A stretch of 39,155 bases of DNA from Rhodothermales bacterium (GCA_040221055.1 JAVJVN010000021.1:1-39155), one strand, 5' to 3'. Shown: positions 8,633 to 18,144, numbered from the stretch's first letter. The notes: generated by a model from the sequence alone, not told the origin. A program made the numbers and translations.

Positions 8633-10124
8633 ACGGATAAGAGCGGGGCTTGTGTTTTCCGGGATGATTTTTCTCGGGGGATGCGCGGCGATGCCCTCGC
8701 TCACGCCCACCGCCGAGCCACCCCCATCACTGCCCGAGGCTTTCGATGCGCCGAGCGGCACCCTACAAGGTGAGGCTGCAGGTATTGCCGCCAATTCGGA
8801 GGCTGAACGGGCCTCTGTCCGCTGGTGGGATGCGCTCGGCGATGAGGGTCTCTCGGCCGTTGTCGACTCGGCCTTGGCCGCCAACCTGGATCTCCGGATG
8901 GCCGCCGAACGCGTGCTCGAAGTCCAGAACCAGTTCCGCATGGCCCGGTCGGCCCGGCTGCCCGGTGTGCAGGGCAGTGTGGAGGGAGGGCGCCAGAACA
9001 CGCCCACCAATACGGGGGCCACGGGACGCTTCTCCGAATCCATTCCGGGTTTTCCGGACCGCTTCGACGTGACCAACTGGTCGGCATCGCTCGGCCTGGC
9101 GTGGGAGCTGGACGTATGGGGCCGGGTACGGGCTTCGAGCGAGGCCGCCAAGGCCCAGTGGGTCGCGACGCTGGCAGACGCCGAGGCCGTCCGGATGGGC
9201 GTGATATCGGAAGCCATCGGGACGTGGGCGCGCCTCCGGGATCTGGATGCGCAGAATGCCCTGGCTGACAGCCAGTTGGGACTGCTCGAGGAGCGGGCCG
9301 GGCTGACGCGCTCGCGCTACGAGCGCGGGCTTATTACCAGTTTCGAGTACTACGCCGTGCAACAGGCCCTGGATGACGCGCGCGCAGCCCGGCCCGCCCT
9401 GCGGACCGCCAAGTACGACGCGGCGTCCCGGTTGGGGCTGCTGATGGGTGGCGCTGGAGCGCCGGACTGGGCGGAGGGCCTGACGGCCGAAGCCACGCCC
9501 ACCGCCGAGTCCGCTCTGGCCCTGCCCGCAGTGCTCCCGTCGGAGCTGCTACTCCGCCGGCCCGACCTCCTGGCGTCGGCGGCGCGGCTGGAAGCGGCCC
9601 GTCAACAGGTAGGGGTGGCCCGCGCCGACCAATTCCCACGCTTTTCCCTGACGGCCTCCGCCGGTACGCAGAGCAGTGAACTGGCGGACCTGGTGCAGAC
9701 GTCGCAGCGGTTCTGGCTGTTCGGTGGATCGCTCACCGGACCGGTATTCCAGAGCGGCGCACGTCGCGCGGCCGCCCGGGCCGCATGGAACCGGTACGAA
9801 CAGGCCGCGCTGGCCCATGAGAAAGCCGTTTTGACGGCCTTCCGCGAGGTATCGGTGGCGCTGCGGACCCTGGAAGCCGAGCACGAGCGGCTGGACGCCG
9901 CCCTGGCTGCGGCCGGGAATGCGCGCGCATCCCACGAACTCCAACTGGACCGCTATGTGCGCGGGGTGGGTCCGTATGTGGCCCTCCTCGACGCGCATCT
10001 GAACAAAGTCCGGGCCGAAGCGGCCCTCTCGGCAGCCCGCCGCGACGTGCTTCTGGCCCGGCTCACCCTGCATCGCGCCCTGGGCGGCGCCTGGACCGTA
10101 ACATCCCAACAGGAAGCATCATGA
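8613..10124 (+). CDS. Outer-membrane efflux lipoprotein (TolC/OprM/NodT family)
   Basis: 503-aa exit duct of a tripartite pump. The start at 8613 gives a lipoprotein signal: a basic N-region, a hydrophobic stretch and the lipobox LGGC with Cys24 as the lipidated residue. The mature part has the two OEP repeats of long amphipathic helices, with the conserved SLGLAWELDVWGRVRASSEAAKA near the middle of the first half and ELLLRRPDLLASAARLEAARQQVGVARADQFPRFSLTAS opening the second. These match NodT/OprM-type factors. The start lies inside the tetR gene and the stop overlaps the adaptor gene as ATGA, so the products should be coupled. Confidence 0.94.
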   Translation: MDCNPGKRIRAGLVFSGMIFLGGCAAMPSLTPTAEPPPSLPEAFDAPSGTLQGEAAGIAANSEAERASVRWWDALGDEGLSAVVDSALAANLDLRMAAERVLEVQNQFRMARSARLPGVQGSVEGGRQNTPTNTGATGRFSESIPGFPDRFDVTNWSASLGLAWELDVWGRVRASSEAAKAQWVATLADAEAVRMGVISEAIGTWARLRDLDAQNALADSQLGLLEERAGLTRSRYERGLITSFEYYAVQQALDDARAARPALRTAKYDAASRLGLLMGGAGAPDWAEGLTAEATPTAESALALPAVLPSELLLRRPDLLASAARLEAARQQVGVARADQFPRFSLTASAGTQSSELADLVQTSQRFWLFGGSLTGPVFQSGARRAAARAAWNRYEQAALAHEKAVLTAFREVSVALRTLEAEHERLDAALAAAGNARASHELQLDRYVRGVGPYVALLDAHLNKVRAEAALSAARRDVLLARLTLHRALGGAWTVTSQQEAS

Positions 10125-11290
10125 ATGTACCCTCTTTCCTGAAAGGCCTCGGCATCCTCGCCATCGGCGTGATCGGCCTGATCCTCTTCATTGTCATGCG
10201 GCCTGATCCGGCCACCGAAGAACCCGCCGAATTCGCACCGGTCGTGGAATTCCTCACCGCCGAGCCCACCTCGGACGCGGTATACCTCCAGGCCACCGGG
10301 TCGGTCGCGGCCCGGCGGGACGTAGCGCTGGCCGCTGAAGTCCCCGGGACCGTGGTGTGGACGCACCCGTCCTTCGCCGCCGGCGGCGCCTTCCGCGCGG
10401 GCGATGTGCTCATTCGCCTGGACAGCACCGACTTCCGGAATGCGGTGGTCATGGCGGAGGCCGAGCTCACCCAGCGCACCTTCGAGGCCCTCCTGGCCGC
10501 CGAGGAGGCCGAGATTGCCCGTGCCGACTGGGAGCGCCTGGTGGCCCGCAACGCCGACGTGGAAGCCCCGGAGGACACCGAATTGGGATCGCTGCTGTTC
10601 CGGGAGCCGCAGCTGAAACTGGCTGAAGCCGCCCGCCGGGCCGCGCAGGCCCGACTGGAAGATGCCCGCAAACGGTTGTCGCGCAGCGTCATCCGGGCGC
10701 CGTTCGAGGGGCGCATCCGCCAGGCGAACGTGAATCTCGGGTCCTATGTGGCCCCCGGCATGGTGGTGGCTACCTACTTCAGCACCGACGTGGCCGAGAT
10801 CAGCGTTCCGGTGTCCGCCCGGGACGTGGCGCTCTTCGACAACCTGGACGGCCTCGTGCGCGACCGGGCGCCCGCCACGGTGCGCAGCGGCGCCGCCGAG
10901 TGGCCGGCCCGCGTGGTCCGCACGTCCGGGGCCATCAATCCCCAGACGCGCATGATGGACATCGTCCTGTCCGTGGACCGGCCCTACGCCACCACGCCGC
11001 CGCTGCGTGTGGGTACGTTCGTGGATGTGGCCATTCCGGCCCGCACTCCGGACGCCTGGTATCGTCTGCCGGTGGAGCTGCTGCGTGAGGACGGCACCGT
11101 CTGGTTGTTCGAGGACGGTACGTTGCGCATTCGAAGCGTCCAGGTCCTGACCGAACAGGACGGCCACGCGGTCGTCACGGGCGGCCTGTCGCCCGGTGAT
11201 CGCATCATCCGGACGAACCTGGCCGTGGTCACCGACGGGATGTCGGTCCGGACCACCGACTCCGCATCCACTCCGAATACGGAAAACTGA
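10121..11290 (+). CDS. RND efflux periplasmic adaptor (membrane fusion protein)
   Basis: 389-aa HlyD/AcrA-type adaptor linking the inner-membrane pump to the outer-membrane duct. An N-terminal membrane anchor (about residues 8-26) precedes a biotinyl-lipoyl half motif (AARRDVALAAEVPGTV), a helical hairpin of about 90 residues rich in Ala, Glu and Arg, the second lipoyl half (SVIRAPFEGRIRQANVNLGSYVAPG) and beta-barrel and membrane-proximal domains. It overlaps the preceding stop as ATGA and lies 9 bp before the pump gene. No lipobox is seen, so it is probably anchored by its N-terminal helix. Confidence 0.93.
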   Translation: MNVPSFLKGLGILAIGVIGLILFIVMRPDPATEEPAEFAPVVEFLTAEPTSDAVYLQATGSVAARRDVALAAEVPGTVVWTHPSFAAGGAFRAGDVLIRLDSTDFRNAVVMAEAELTQRTFEALLAAEEAEIARADWERLVARNADVEAPEDTELGSLLFREPQLKLAEAARRAAQARLEDARKRLSRSVIRAPFEGRIRQANVNLGSYVAPGMVVATYFSTDVAEISVPVSARDVALFDNLDGLVRDRAPATVRSGAAEWPARVVRTSGAINPQTRMMDIVLSVDRPYATTPPLRVGTFVDVAIPARTPDAWYRLPVELLREDGTVWLFEDGTLRIRSVQVLTEQDGHAVVTGGLSPGDRIIRTNLAVVTDGMSVRTTDSASTPNTEN

Positions 11291-11299
11291 GGCAAAACC

Positions 11300-14200
11300 A
11301 TGAATGGACCAGTTTCGGAAGAGCCGGAGGCCAAGGGACCCATCGCATGGATGGCCCGGAACTCCGTGGCCGCCAACCTGCTCATGTTGTTCCTGGTGCT
11401 GGTGGGCTTCATCAGCGTATCGAGCATCGTGCAGGAAGTGTTTCCCGAGGCGAGCCTGGACACCATTGAGGTGCGCGTGGCGTGGCCGGGCGCATCCCCC
11501 TCGGAAATCGAGGACGGGATTATCCTGCGCGTCGAGGAGCAGCTCGAGGGCATTGAGGGCATCAAGCGGATATCGGCCATTGCGGCTGAGAACGTCGGCA
11601 TCGTGAACGTGCAGCTGCGCCTGGGTGCCGACGCCTCGCGGGTGCTGGACGACGTGAAGGCCGAGGTCGACCGGATTACCACGTTCCCGGTGGATGCCGA
11701 GGAGCCGCAGATCCAGGAAATGACCACCCGCCGGCAGGCCATCCAGTTGGCGCTTTATGGCGATGCCTCCGAGCGCACGCTCAAGGAGCTGGCCGCGCGC
11801 ATGAAGGACGACCTGGGAGCGACGGCCGGGATTTCCTACATCAGCATCACGGGCGTCCGGGACTACGAAATCGCCATCGAGGTGCCCGAGCAGAACCTGC
11901 GCGCCTACGGACTGTCGCTCGACGCTGTGACCATGGCCGTGCGCCGGGGCAGTCTGGACCTCCCCGGCGGGGCCATCGAGACGAGCAATGAGGAAATCCT
12001 GGTCCGGACGACGGGCCAGAACTATACCGCCCGCGACTTCCGGGACATCATCGTGCTGGCGCGACCCGACGGATCGACGGTCCGCCTGGGGGACATCGCG
12101 CTGGTCCGGGACGGGTTCGAGGAGTCGGACCTGATAACCCGGTTCGACGGGCAGCCGGCCGCCCTCATGTCCATCTACCGGACCGCCGATGAGCGCGTGC
12201 TGGATATCGTGGAAGCGGTCTACGCCTATGTGGAAACGGCACCCCTGCCCTCCGGCGTGGACGTGGCCATCTGGCAGGATGAAGCCAAGTTGCTCAAGAG
12301 CCGTTACGAGCTCATGCTCAAGAACGGCGCCATGGGGCTCATCCTGGTCATCCTGGCGCTCGGTCTGTTCATGAACTCGCGTCTGGCCTTCTGGGTGTCG
12401 GCCGGCATTTTCATCTCGTTCCTCGGGACATTCGCCGTCATGCTCATGCTGGGGGCGTCCATCAACCTGATTTCACTGGTGGCCTTCATCCTGGCGCTCG
12501 GGATTGTGGTGGACGATGCGATCGTCATCGGCGAGAACGTGTTTGCCGAGCAGGAGGCGGGGCGGAGCCCGGTGGATGCGGCGGTCGTGGGATCGACCCG
12601 TCTGGCGCGGCCCGTGACGTTCGCCGTGCTCACCACCATTGCGGCCTTTTCGCCCCTCTTGTTCATTCCGGGGGTCATCGGCAAGTTCATGCAGCAGCTG
12701 CCCGTGGTCATCATCACGGTGCTGGCCATTTCGCTCGTGGAGTCGCTCTTCATCCTGCCCGCCCACCTGTCGCACGTGAAAGCGCTCCGGACGGCCGGCA
12801 AGAAAGGCGTGGGTGGCGCCATAGACCGGGTACAGAATCGCGTGTCCGACTTCCTGAACTGGAATGTGGAAAACCTGCTGGTGCCCACGCTGCATTTCGT
12901 GACGCGGAACTGGGGACTCGTCATCCTGGGCGGCATCACGACGGTGCTCCTGAGCATCGGGCTCGTGGCCGGGGGTCTGGTGAACTTCGTGTTCTTCCCG
13001 GACATCGAGGGCGAGAACGTGATTGCCCGGATTGAAATGAAGGAAGGCACGCAGGCCGAGCAGACCCAGGCCGTGGCCGCCATCGTGGAGCAAAAGGGCC
13101 GCGAAGTCATTGAGCGCATGCAGGAGGAGTTGCCCGAGTCACATCCCGCGTTGGCCAAGCACGTGTTTTCCGTCGTGGGCACCCAGCCCTCCATTGCCAA
13201 CGCGCCGGGCGGGGCCGGGACCGGCCTGACCGAGCCGACGAAAGCCGAAGTCAATTTCGAACTCCTGGAGTCCGAGAACCGGGACATTCCGGCGGCGCGC
13301 ATTGAAAGCGCCTGGCGGGAGGCGGCAGCCGACATTCCGGGCGTGAAGTCGGTGGCGTTCCAGTCCTCCATCTTCACGCTCGGCAAGGCCATCCAGATTG
13401 AGGCCTCGGCGGCGGATGCCGATGTCCTGAACGCTGCCGTGGACGACCTGAAGCGGGAAATCGCCCGCTTTTCGGGCACAGTGGAAATCCAGGACGATCG
13501 CCAGCTCGGCAAGCGCGAAATCCAGTTGAAACTGAAGCCAGCCGCCCGCACGCTGGGGGTCACGCTGGAGGACCTGGCGCGGCAGACGCGCGCCGCCCTG
13601 TACGGCAACGAGGCCCTGCGCGTGCAGCGCGGACGCGACGACATCAAGGTCATGGTCCGCCTCCCGGCCGATGAACGGGATGCCGTGTCCGACCTGGACC
13701 GGCTGCGCATCCGCACGGCCGATGGACGCGAGATCCCCTTCCATGAGGTCGCCGAGGCCACCATGGGATACGGTTCCTCCATCATCAACCGCCGCGACCG
13801 CCGCCGCGTGGTCACCGTGACGGCTGACGTGGACGCCGAAGTCGTGGCCGCGGGCGACGTGCTGACCGCGCTCGAAGCCGACGTGCTCCCCCGCCTGCGC
13901 CGCGACTACCCGGGGTTCCGGGCCTCCTTCGAGGGCGAGCAGCGGGAGCAGGCCGACGCCGTGGACGCCATCAAGCGCGGTTTCCTGATTGCGCTGTTCG
14001 TGATCTTCGCGCTCCTGGCCATTCCGTTCAAGTCCTACACCCAGCCGCTCATCATCATGGCCGCCATTCCGTTCGGGGTCATCGGGGCCGTCCTGGGCCA
14101 CCTCATCATGGGGCTGGACGTGGGCATCCTGAGCCTGTTCGGTATTGTGGGACTTTCGGGGGTCGCGGTGAACAACTCGCTCGTGCTCATCGACTATATC

Positions 14201-14518
14201 AATACGGCCCGCGCCAACGGGGCGACCGTCGAGGAGGCCATCGTGACGGCATCGAAGGCCCGCTTCCGGCCCATCCTGCTGACGTCCATGACCACGTTCC
14301 TGGGCGTGTTGCCACTCATCCTGGAGCGCAGTCTGCAGGCGCAGTTCCTCATACCCATCGCGGCGAGCCTCGGATTCGGTATCTTGTTCGCGACGTTCAT
14401 CATCCTCGTCCTCGTGCCGGCCCTCGTGCTGCTGGAGGACCGCATCCGGAGCTTTTTTACACGTGATACTGAAGAACGGGCACCTGTCCCTGCCGACCGA
14501 CCCCAACACGCTGTTTGA
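11300..14518 (+). CDS. RND-family efflux pump, inner-membrane transporter (AcrB/HAE type)
   Basis: 1072-aa proton-driven transporter, full length for the family. It shows a first transmembrane helix near residues 20-38, a large periplasmic porter domain, a bundle of helices carrying the ALGIVVDDAIVIGENVF motif with proton-relay Asp405 and Asp406, a second periplasmic domain and a second helical bundle (FGIVGLSGVAVNNSLVLIDYIN, then RFRPILLTSMTTFLGVLPL). It is the last gene of the tetR-duct-adaptor-pump set and overlaps trmB by 56 bp. The substrate cannot be read from the sequence; the absence of His-rich or Met-rich metal sites argues mildly for an organic compound rather than a heavy metal. 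Confidence 0.95.
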   Translation: MNGPVSEEPEAKGPIAWMARNSVAANLLMLFLVLVGFISVSSIVQEVFPEASLDTIEVRVAWPGASPSEIEDGIILRVEEQLEGIEGIKRISAIAAENVGIVNVQLRLGADASRVLDDVKAEVDRITTFPVDAEEPQIQEMTTRRQAIQLALYGDASERTLKELAARMKDDLGATAGISYISITGVRDYEIAIEVPEQNLRAYGLSLDAVTMAVRRGSLDLPGGAIETSNEEILVRTTGQNYTARDFRDIIVLARPDGSTVRLGDIALVRDGFEESDLITRFDGQPAALMSIYRTADERVLDIVEAVYAYVETAPLPSGVDVAIWQDEAKLLKSRYELMLKNGAMGLILVILALGLFMNSRLAFWVSAGIFISFLGTFAVMLMLGASINLISLVAFILALGIVVDDAIVIGENVFAEQEAGRSPVDAAVVGSTRLARPVTFAVLTTIAAFSPLLFIPGVIGKFMQQLPVVIITVLAISLVESLFILPAHLSHVKALRTAGKKGVGGAIDRVQNRVSDFLNWNVENLLVPTLHFVTRNWGLVILGGITTVLLSIGLVAGGLVNFVFFPDIEGENVIARIEMKEGTQAEQTQAVAAIVEQKGREVIERMQEELPESHPALAKHVFSVVGTQPSIANAPGGAGTGLTEPTKAEVNFELLESENRDIPAARIESAWREAAADIPGVKSVAFQSSIFTLGKAIQIEASAADADVLNAAVDDLKREIARFSGTVEIQDDRQLGKREIQLKLKPAARTLGVTLEDLARQTRAALYGNEALRVQRGRDDIKVMVRLPADERDAVSDLDRLRIRTADGREIPFHEVAEATMGYGSSIINRRDRRRVVTVTADVDAEVVAAGDVLTALEADVLPRLRRDYPGFRASFEGEQREQADAVDAIKRGFLIALFVIFALLAIPFKSYTQPLIIMAAIPFGVIGAVLGHLIMGLDVGILSLFGIVGLSGVAVNNSLVLIDYINTARANGATVEEAIVTASKARFRPILLTSMTTFLGVLPLILERSLQAQFLIPIAASLGFGILFATFIILVLVPALVLLEDRIRSFFTRDTEERAPVPADRPQHAV

Positions 14519-15404
14519 CCGGGCCGCGCCGCTGGTCCTGGAAGTGGGTTTCGGTGACGGAAGATTCCTCGCGCACCTCGGTGCCGCCCACCCCGAGTGG
14601 AACCTGCTCGGCGCCGAAGTGTCGCTGGGCTCGGTCTGGCGTGCCTTCCGACGGATGCGCCGCGAACGGATTTACCACGTCCGGCTGTACAAAGGAAGCG
14701 CACAATTCATTGTGCGCGATGCCCTTCCGGCTGCGAGCATCCACCGCATATACGTCAACTTCCCGGACCCCTGGCCGCGCAAAAAGCACCTGGGCAACCG
14801 GCTCCTGCAAACCGAATTCTTCCGGCTCGTATCCACCCGTCTGGAGGACGGCGGGGACCTGCAGCTGACCACCGACCATCCCGAGTATTTCGGGTGGGCG
14901 GTCGAGAACGGCCGGGAAAGCGGCTGCTTCGACATCGCCGAGGGTGAGCCGCCTCCGGCCACCCTCCAGACCAAGTACGCCCTCAAGTGGCGCGCCCAGG
15001 ACAAACCCATTTACCACGTCCGGTTCCAGTTGCGCGAGCGCGCCGAACCGCATCCGAATCTGCTTACCGCCCAACCCATGCAGCACGCCATGCTCACCGG
15101 TTCCCTGGACCGGGTTACCACGTTTTCCAAACAGGTCCATCCATTCGACGGTGGCCATGTCATTGTGCTGGAAGCCTTCCGCGGCCTCGCCGAGGACACC
15201 ATGCTGTTCCGCGTCGTGACCGAAGAGCCCGATCTGCGCCAGGAACTGTTGGTCCAGGCCTGGCAGCGCGAGGAGAACGGCGTGTTTGTCAGCCTGCAAC
15301 CCTTCGGCGAACCCCTCGCCACCCGCGGCGTCCGCGAAGCCGTCCGCGCCGTCGCCGACTGGCTGGTTTCGCAGGGCCTCGAGCTGAAGGAGGCGTGGAT
15401 TTAA
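14463..15404 (+). CDS. trmB: tRNA (guanine-N7)-methyltransferase TrmB
   Basis: SAM-dependent enzyme that makes m7G46 in tRNA. The SAM site LVLEVGFGDGRFLAHLG is close to the N-terminus and the family signature FPDPWPRKKHLGNRLLQTEFF follows, then LEDGGDLQLTTDH. At 313 aa it is longer than common TrmB (about 220-240 aa); the extra C-terminal 100 residues, beginning near PNLLTAQPMQH, are not recognised and may be a lineage-specific domain. The start is a GTG at 14463 inside the end of the pump gene; no later start keeps the SAM motif with a plausible N-terminus. It is probably co-transcribed with the efflux operon by position only. Confidence 0.9.
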   Translation: MILKNGHLSLPTDPNTLFDRAAPLVLEVGFGDGRFLAHLGAAHPEWNLLGAEVSLGSVWRAFRRMRRERIYHVRLYKGSAQFIVRDALPAASIHRIYVNFPDPWPRKKHLGNRLLQTEFFRLVSTRLEDGGDLQLTTDHPEYFGWAVENGRESGCFDIAEGEPPPATLQTKYALKWRAQDKPIYHVRFQLRERAEPHPNLLTAQPMQHAMLTGSLDRVTTFSKQVHPFDGGHVIVLEAFRGLAEDTMLFRVVTEEPDLRQELLVQAWQREENGVFVSLQPFGEPLATRGVREAVRAVADWLVSQGLELKEAWI

Positions 15405-15413
15405 GCGAACGTG

Positions 15414-16415
15414 TCAGTCAGATGCCAGCCACTCGCTGAGCGCTGCGTTGCCGTTTATACCCAGGCGGTGGAGTTCATCGTGATGAACGTTGCATAGCGT
15501 GATCAAGTTGTCCGCAACGTTTTCACCACCATCAACGTGGTGCTCAATGTGATGCAGTTCCAGAAGCGTTCGAGGATCGCCCGGCATCATATTTCCCGGG
15601 TTCCAGCCACAGCGCTGGCAGCTGAACTTGTCTCGCTCAAGAACGGTTACACGGATCGGGTCTGAAATCACCCGGTCATGCTCAGGGAGTTGTCGGTCGG
15701 CCTCAAGGACATAAATTCCGACCGGGAGATCAGGACGACCACTGTTGCGCGTCGATACTGGCCAGCCAAGCTCCGTACGCAGCTCCCGCGTACGCCGCGC
15801 CCACTCCGTAGCGCCTTTGGCCACATACCTCAACTCTTCTCCAGTAACTGGTATTCCGACATTTTGCCGCAGGTAAGAGAGCAGGCGGTCGCGAACGGAC
15901 GTTTTTTGCTTTCGAACTGAATTGGCCAAATTCCATCTGTGAGCGGCGTCACGGTCCTGGTCTCCCAACAAGATATAGTCATCAACGACCATCGCCTCGA
16001 TGGTCTCCAGCAGTCCCTTGTCCAGCTCATGTTGCCCGTTTCCAGCGTAGTGTTCCTGCTGAATCATTTCTTTGGCCGTCGTGCCCGAAAAAATCGGCCA
16101 CCCCATCTCAACGCGCAGTTCCCGGACACGTCTGGCGTATTCCGATATGCCAGACACTACACCGATCTCGTCTCCAGCAATGGCTGTCGCAGGGAATCGT
16201 TGGAGATAATTGAGGATTCTATCTCGGGCTCCACCGAACGAATCGACTCGAGGGAGTGAAGCACCCAAGTCGCGCATGAGATGGACTGCGGGAATCAGTG
16301 CACAAACTTGCTCGCGAATGTTCTCGCGTTCAAGAAGCTGCTCAAAGTCGGTAAGGAGTGCCACCAATTCAGCCCGGATGGACTCCGGCTCCCCAATGCG
16401 TGTTCGTCGCGCCAT
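15414..16415 (-). CDS. HNH endonuclease with duplicated DNA-binding-like module, probable restriction enzyme
   Basis: 333 aa. The C-terminal part (about 255-320) is an HNH nuclease: CQRCGW zinc-type cysteines, then LLELHHIEHHVDGGENVADNLITLCNVHHDELH. The rest contains the same module twice, at about residues 64-109 and 175-222: each has RDR(I/L)L-x-YL, then G(D/E)E(I/L), then an ARR...REL R-x-E-(M/L)GWP ending. This looks like a duplicated small winged-helix or similar DNA-binding unit. The gene follows a C5-cytosine methyltransferase by 18 bp on the same strand, the usual order of a type II restriction-modification pair, so a restriction role is likely. Its base composition is visibly lower in GC than the neighbours, a sign of transfer. 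The recognition site is unknown. Confidence 0.82.
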   Translation of the reverse strand: MARRTRIGEPESIRAELVALLTDFEQLLERENIREQVCALIPAVHLMRDLGASLPRVDSFGGARDRILNYLQRFPATAIAGDEIGVVSGISEYARRVRELRVEMGWPIFSGTTAKEMIQQEHYAGNGQHELDKGLLETIEAMVVDDYILLGDQDRDAAHRWNLANSVRKQKTSVRDRLLSYLRQNVGIPVTGEELRYVAKGATEWARRTRELRTELGWPVSTRNSGRPDLPVGIYVLEADRQLPEHDRVISDPIRVTVLERDKFSCQRCGWNPGNMMPGDPRTLLELHHIEHHVDGGENVADNLITLCNVHHDELHRLGINGNAALSEWLASD

Positions 16416-16433
16416 AAATTCAAGGAAATCGGG

Positions 16434-17591
16434 TCAGGCCAAAGAGGTTGCGACATCATGCACGGCAACCTCCCACATCAACTTTTCATCACCAGTCAAC
16501 AGTGCATGGACAGAGCGGGCAATCGCACGAGCGAGCCCTGGAGGAACGGCATTTCCGATCTGTCGAGCAATTTCAATCTTGCTACCCACGAATACAAAAT
16601 CATCCGGGAACGATTGTAGTCGTGCAGCCTCCCGGTGGGTTATCGGACGGTGTTGATCAGGATGCAAATAGCGTCCTTTCTCAGGTTTGAAAAATTCGGT
16701 TCGGATAGTAACGGAGGGCCGGTTCCACCACAATCGTCCGAACAAGTCCGTTCCTCCAGACTTCTTCCGGATCCAACATTGGGGAGTGATCTCAGGGGCG
16801 TTTTTTTGAAGGTCGAAACGATTTCCACCCGGGGGAACTGCTTTATAACGAAGCATGCTCTTGTCTGTCGGGTTCCTGCCAAAGTGCAGATCCAGTGGAC
16901 CTGACATGTTTCGGATCTCCGTTCCTTCTGGAGCCGGCAGGTCCGCGATAGCAGAATGGACATCCCTCCAGGGATAAGGATTTTCCACGTACTCGTCGAA
17001 CAAGATCGCTGAAGAATCCAGACGGAGATTGTTGTAGTGCGTTCTTTTAGGTGGGAATGCGTCAGCCGCGTTCGCCGTTCGGGATCCGACGATAAAGGTG
17101 CGGTACCGCTCCTGAGGTACACCGTAGTCAGCAGCGCACAAGACAGCGGCACTGACATTGAAACCGAGATCTTCAGCAGCCCGCTTGATGTCGTGGAATT
17201 CTGCAGAGCTCAGGAGCTGCCGTACGTTCTCCATGACAAAAACCTTGGCCCCTACACGGTCCACAATTTCCATATACGGCCGCCAAAGCTGCTTTCGCGG
17301 ATCGGCCGCTCGCTTCTTGTTCAACAGGCTGAAGCCCTGGCAAGGTGGGCCACCGATTACAACATCCGCGTCTGGTAATTGGAGACCGTCGTCAAGAAGT
17401 GAAAGGATGTCGCCCGATGTGCAATGAGGTCCAAAATTGGCGTTATACGTTGCCGCAGCATCATCGTTGAAATCATTCGCCCACACGGGGTCAAAAATGC
17501 GGTTTCCATGCTCATCCACCATATCGGCGAAGCCGAGAGTGAGGCCCCCCGCTCCAGCAAACAGGTCTATCAGTCGAAATGGCTGTTGCAT
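16434..17591 (-). CDS. DNA (cytosine-5) methyltransferase
   Basis: 385-aa type II modification methylase of the Dcm/HhaI family. Conserved motifs appear in order: motif I LIDLFAGAGGLTLGF near the N-terminus, motif IV GGPPCQGFS with catalytic Cys84, motif VI (MENVRQL), motif VIII (QERYRTF), a target-recognition region around the CWIRKKSGG segment, and motifs IX-X ending QIGNAVPPGLARAIA. A longer reading starts at 17708 but adds 39 residues of no family character; Met at 17591 places FRLIDLF at the usual distance. With the HNH gene 18 bp downstream it forms a compact restriction-modification unit. Confidence 0.94.
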   Translation of the reverse strand: MQQPFRLIDLFAGAGGLTLGFADMVDEHGNRIFDPVWANDFNDDAAATYNANFGPHCTSGDILSLLDDGLQLPDADVVIGGPPCQGFSLLNKKRAADPRKQLWRPYMEIVDRVGAKVFVMENVRQLLSSAEFHDIKRAAEDLGFNVSAAVLCAADYGVPQERYRTFIVGSRTANAADAFPPKRTHYNNLRLDSSAILFDEYVENPYPWRDVHSAIADLPAPEGTEIRNMSGPLDLHFGRNPTDKSMLRYKAVPPGGNRFDLQKNAPEITPQCWIRKKSGGTDLFGRLWWNRPSVTIRTEFFKPEKGRYLHPDQHRPITHREAARLQSFPDDFVFVGSKIEIARQIGNAVPPGLARAIARSVHALLTGDEKLMWEVAVHDVATSLA

Positions 17592-17646
17592 GAACGAAAG
17601 GAGTGATCTGATGAGTTGAGTGTGTGACGAAGTATTGAGATTGCCG

Positions 17647-17886
17647 TTACTGGCGTTGCCTATCCGACATCCCGTTCTCGATGTCTTCCTTTGCGAGACG
17701 CATGTCACGGTTTGTCATTCCCAGATCCCGCAGTAAGGACTCGGCGGGAGAGAGCGGAACGTAGAAATCCTTCCGCGCCGATCCACTTATATCAAAACGC
17801 CGAAAAATGCGATCGAGTATGTACCAGAATGAACAGACTTGCTGTCGAATGTACGCTTTCACTGTCTGGGCTTTTTCAAATTCCAA
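17647..17886 (-). CDS. Small hypothetical protein with DUF1127-like C-terminal motif
   Basis: 79 aa, read from a TTG at 17886 because no in-frame ATG exists upstream of the first stop. Codon use is natural and the second half, PLSPAESLLRDLGMTNRDMRLAKEDIE, resembles the short LS..LLRDIGLTR.D motif of DUF1127 proteins. The first half is basic and aromatic. It starts 7 bp after the stop of the preceding small ORF, so the two may be one transcript leading into the methyltransferase. Function unknown; a role in regulating the restriction system is possible but nothing in the sequence shows it. Confidence 0.4.
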   Translation of the reverse strand: MEFEKAQTVKAYIRQQVCSFWYILDRIFRRFDISGSARKDFYVPLSPAESLLRDLGMTNRDMRLAKEDIENGMSDRQRQ

Positions 17887-17892
17887 TTGACA

Positions 17893-18144
17893 TCATTCTC
17901 GTTCTCGGCGTCCAGTCTCAATCGCCGACATCATGAACCGACCGACACCCTCGAACGCGTGTTCCATGCCTTGTGCTGTGGACGGCGGCGGCAGCAAATC
18001 ATCAACCGTTCGCTCTGATGCGTCTGGTGAGAACAGGCCGACGAAACCGTCCATTTTGGCTCTGAGCCAACTCATTTTGCGAAGCCATGAGGGGGTCATG
18101 TGACGGCCCGATCCAATAACTGTGTTGTTCAGGGTATGGGGCAT
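17893..18144 (-). CDS. Small hypothetical protein
   Basis: 83 aa from an ATG at 18144. Contains a Trp/Lys/Arg-rich stretch (SWLRKMSWLRAKMDGFVGLF), an acidic and proline-rich middle (DDLLPPPS) and a charged end. No family recognised. It is followed at once by the 79-aa ORF in the same direction, and the local GC content is lower than in the flanking housekeeping genes. It could be a real small gene of the transferred block or chance coding. Confidence 0.35.
   Translation of the reverse strand: MPHTLNNTVIGSGRHMTPSWLRKMSWLRAKMDGFVGLFSPDASERTVDDLLPPPSTAQGMEHAFEGVGRFMMSAIETGRRERE

Noticed and set aside
12304-13815. 503-aa open frame on the minus strand within the RND pump gene
   Set aside because: Shadow of the pump gene; Ser/Arg/Thr/Met-rich composition typical of antisense frames in GC-rich DNA.
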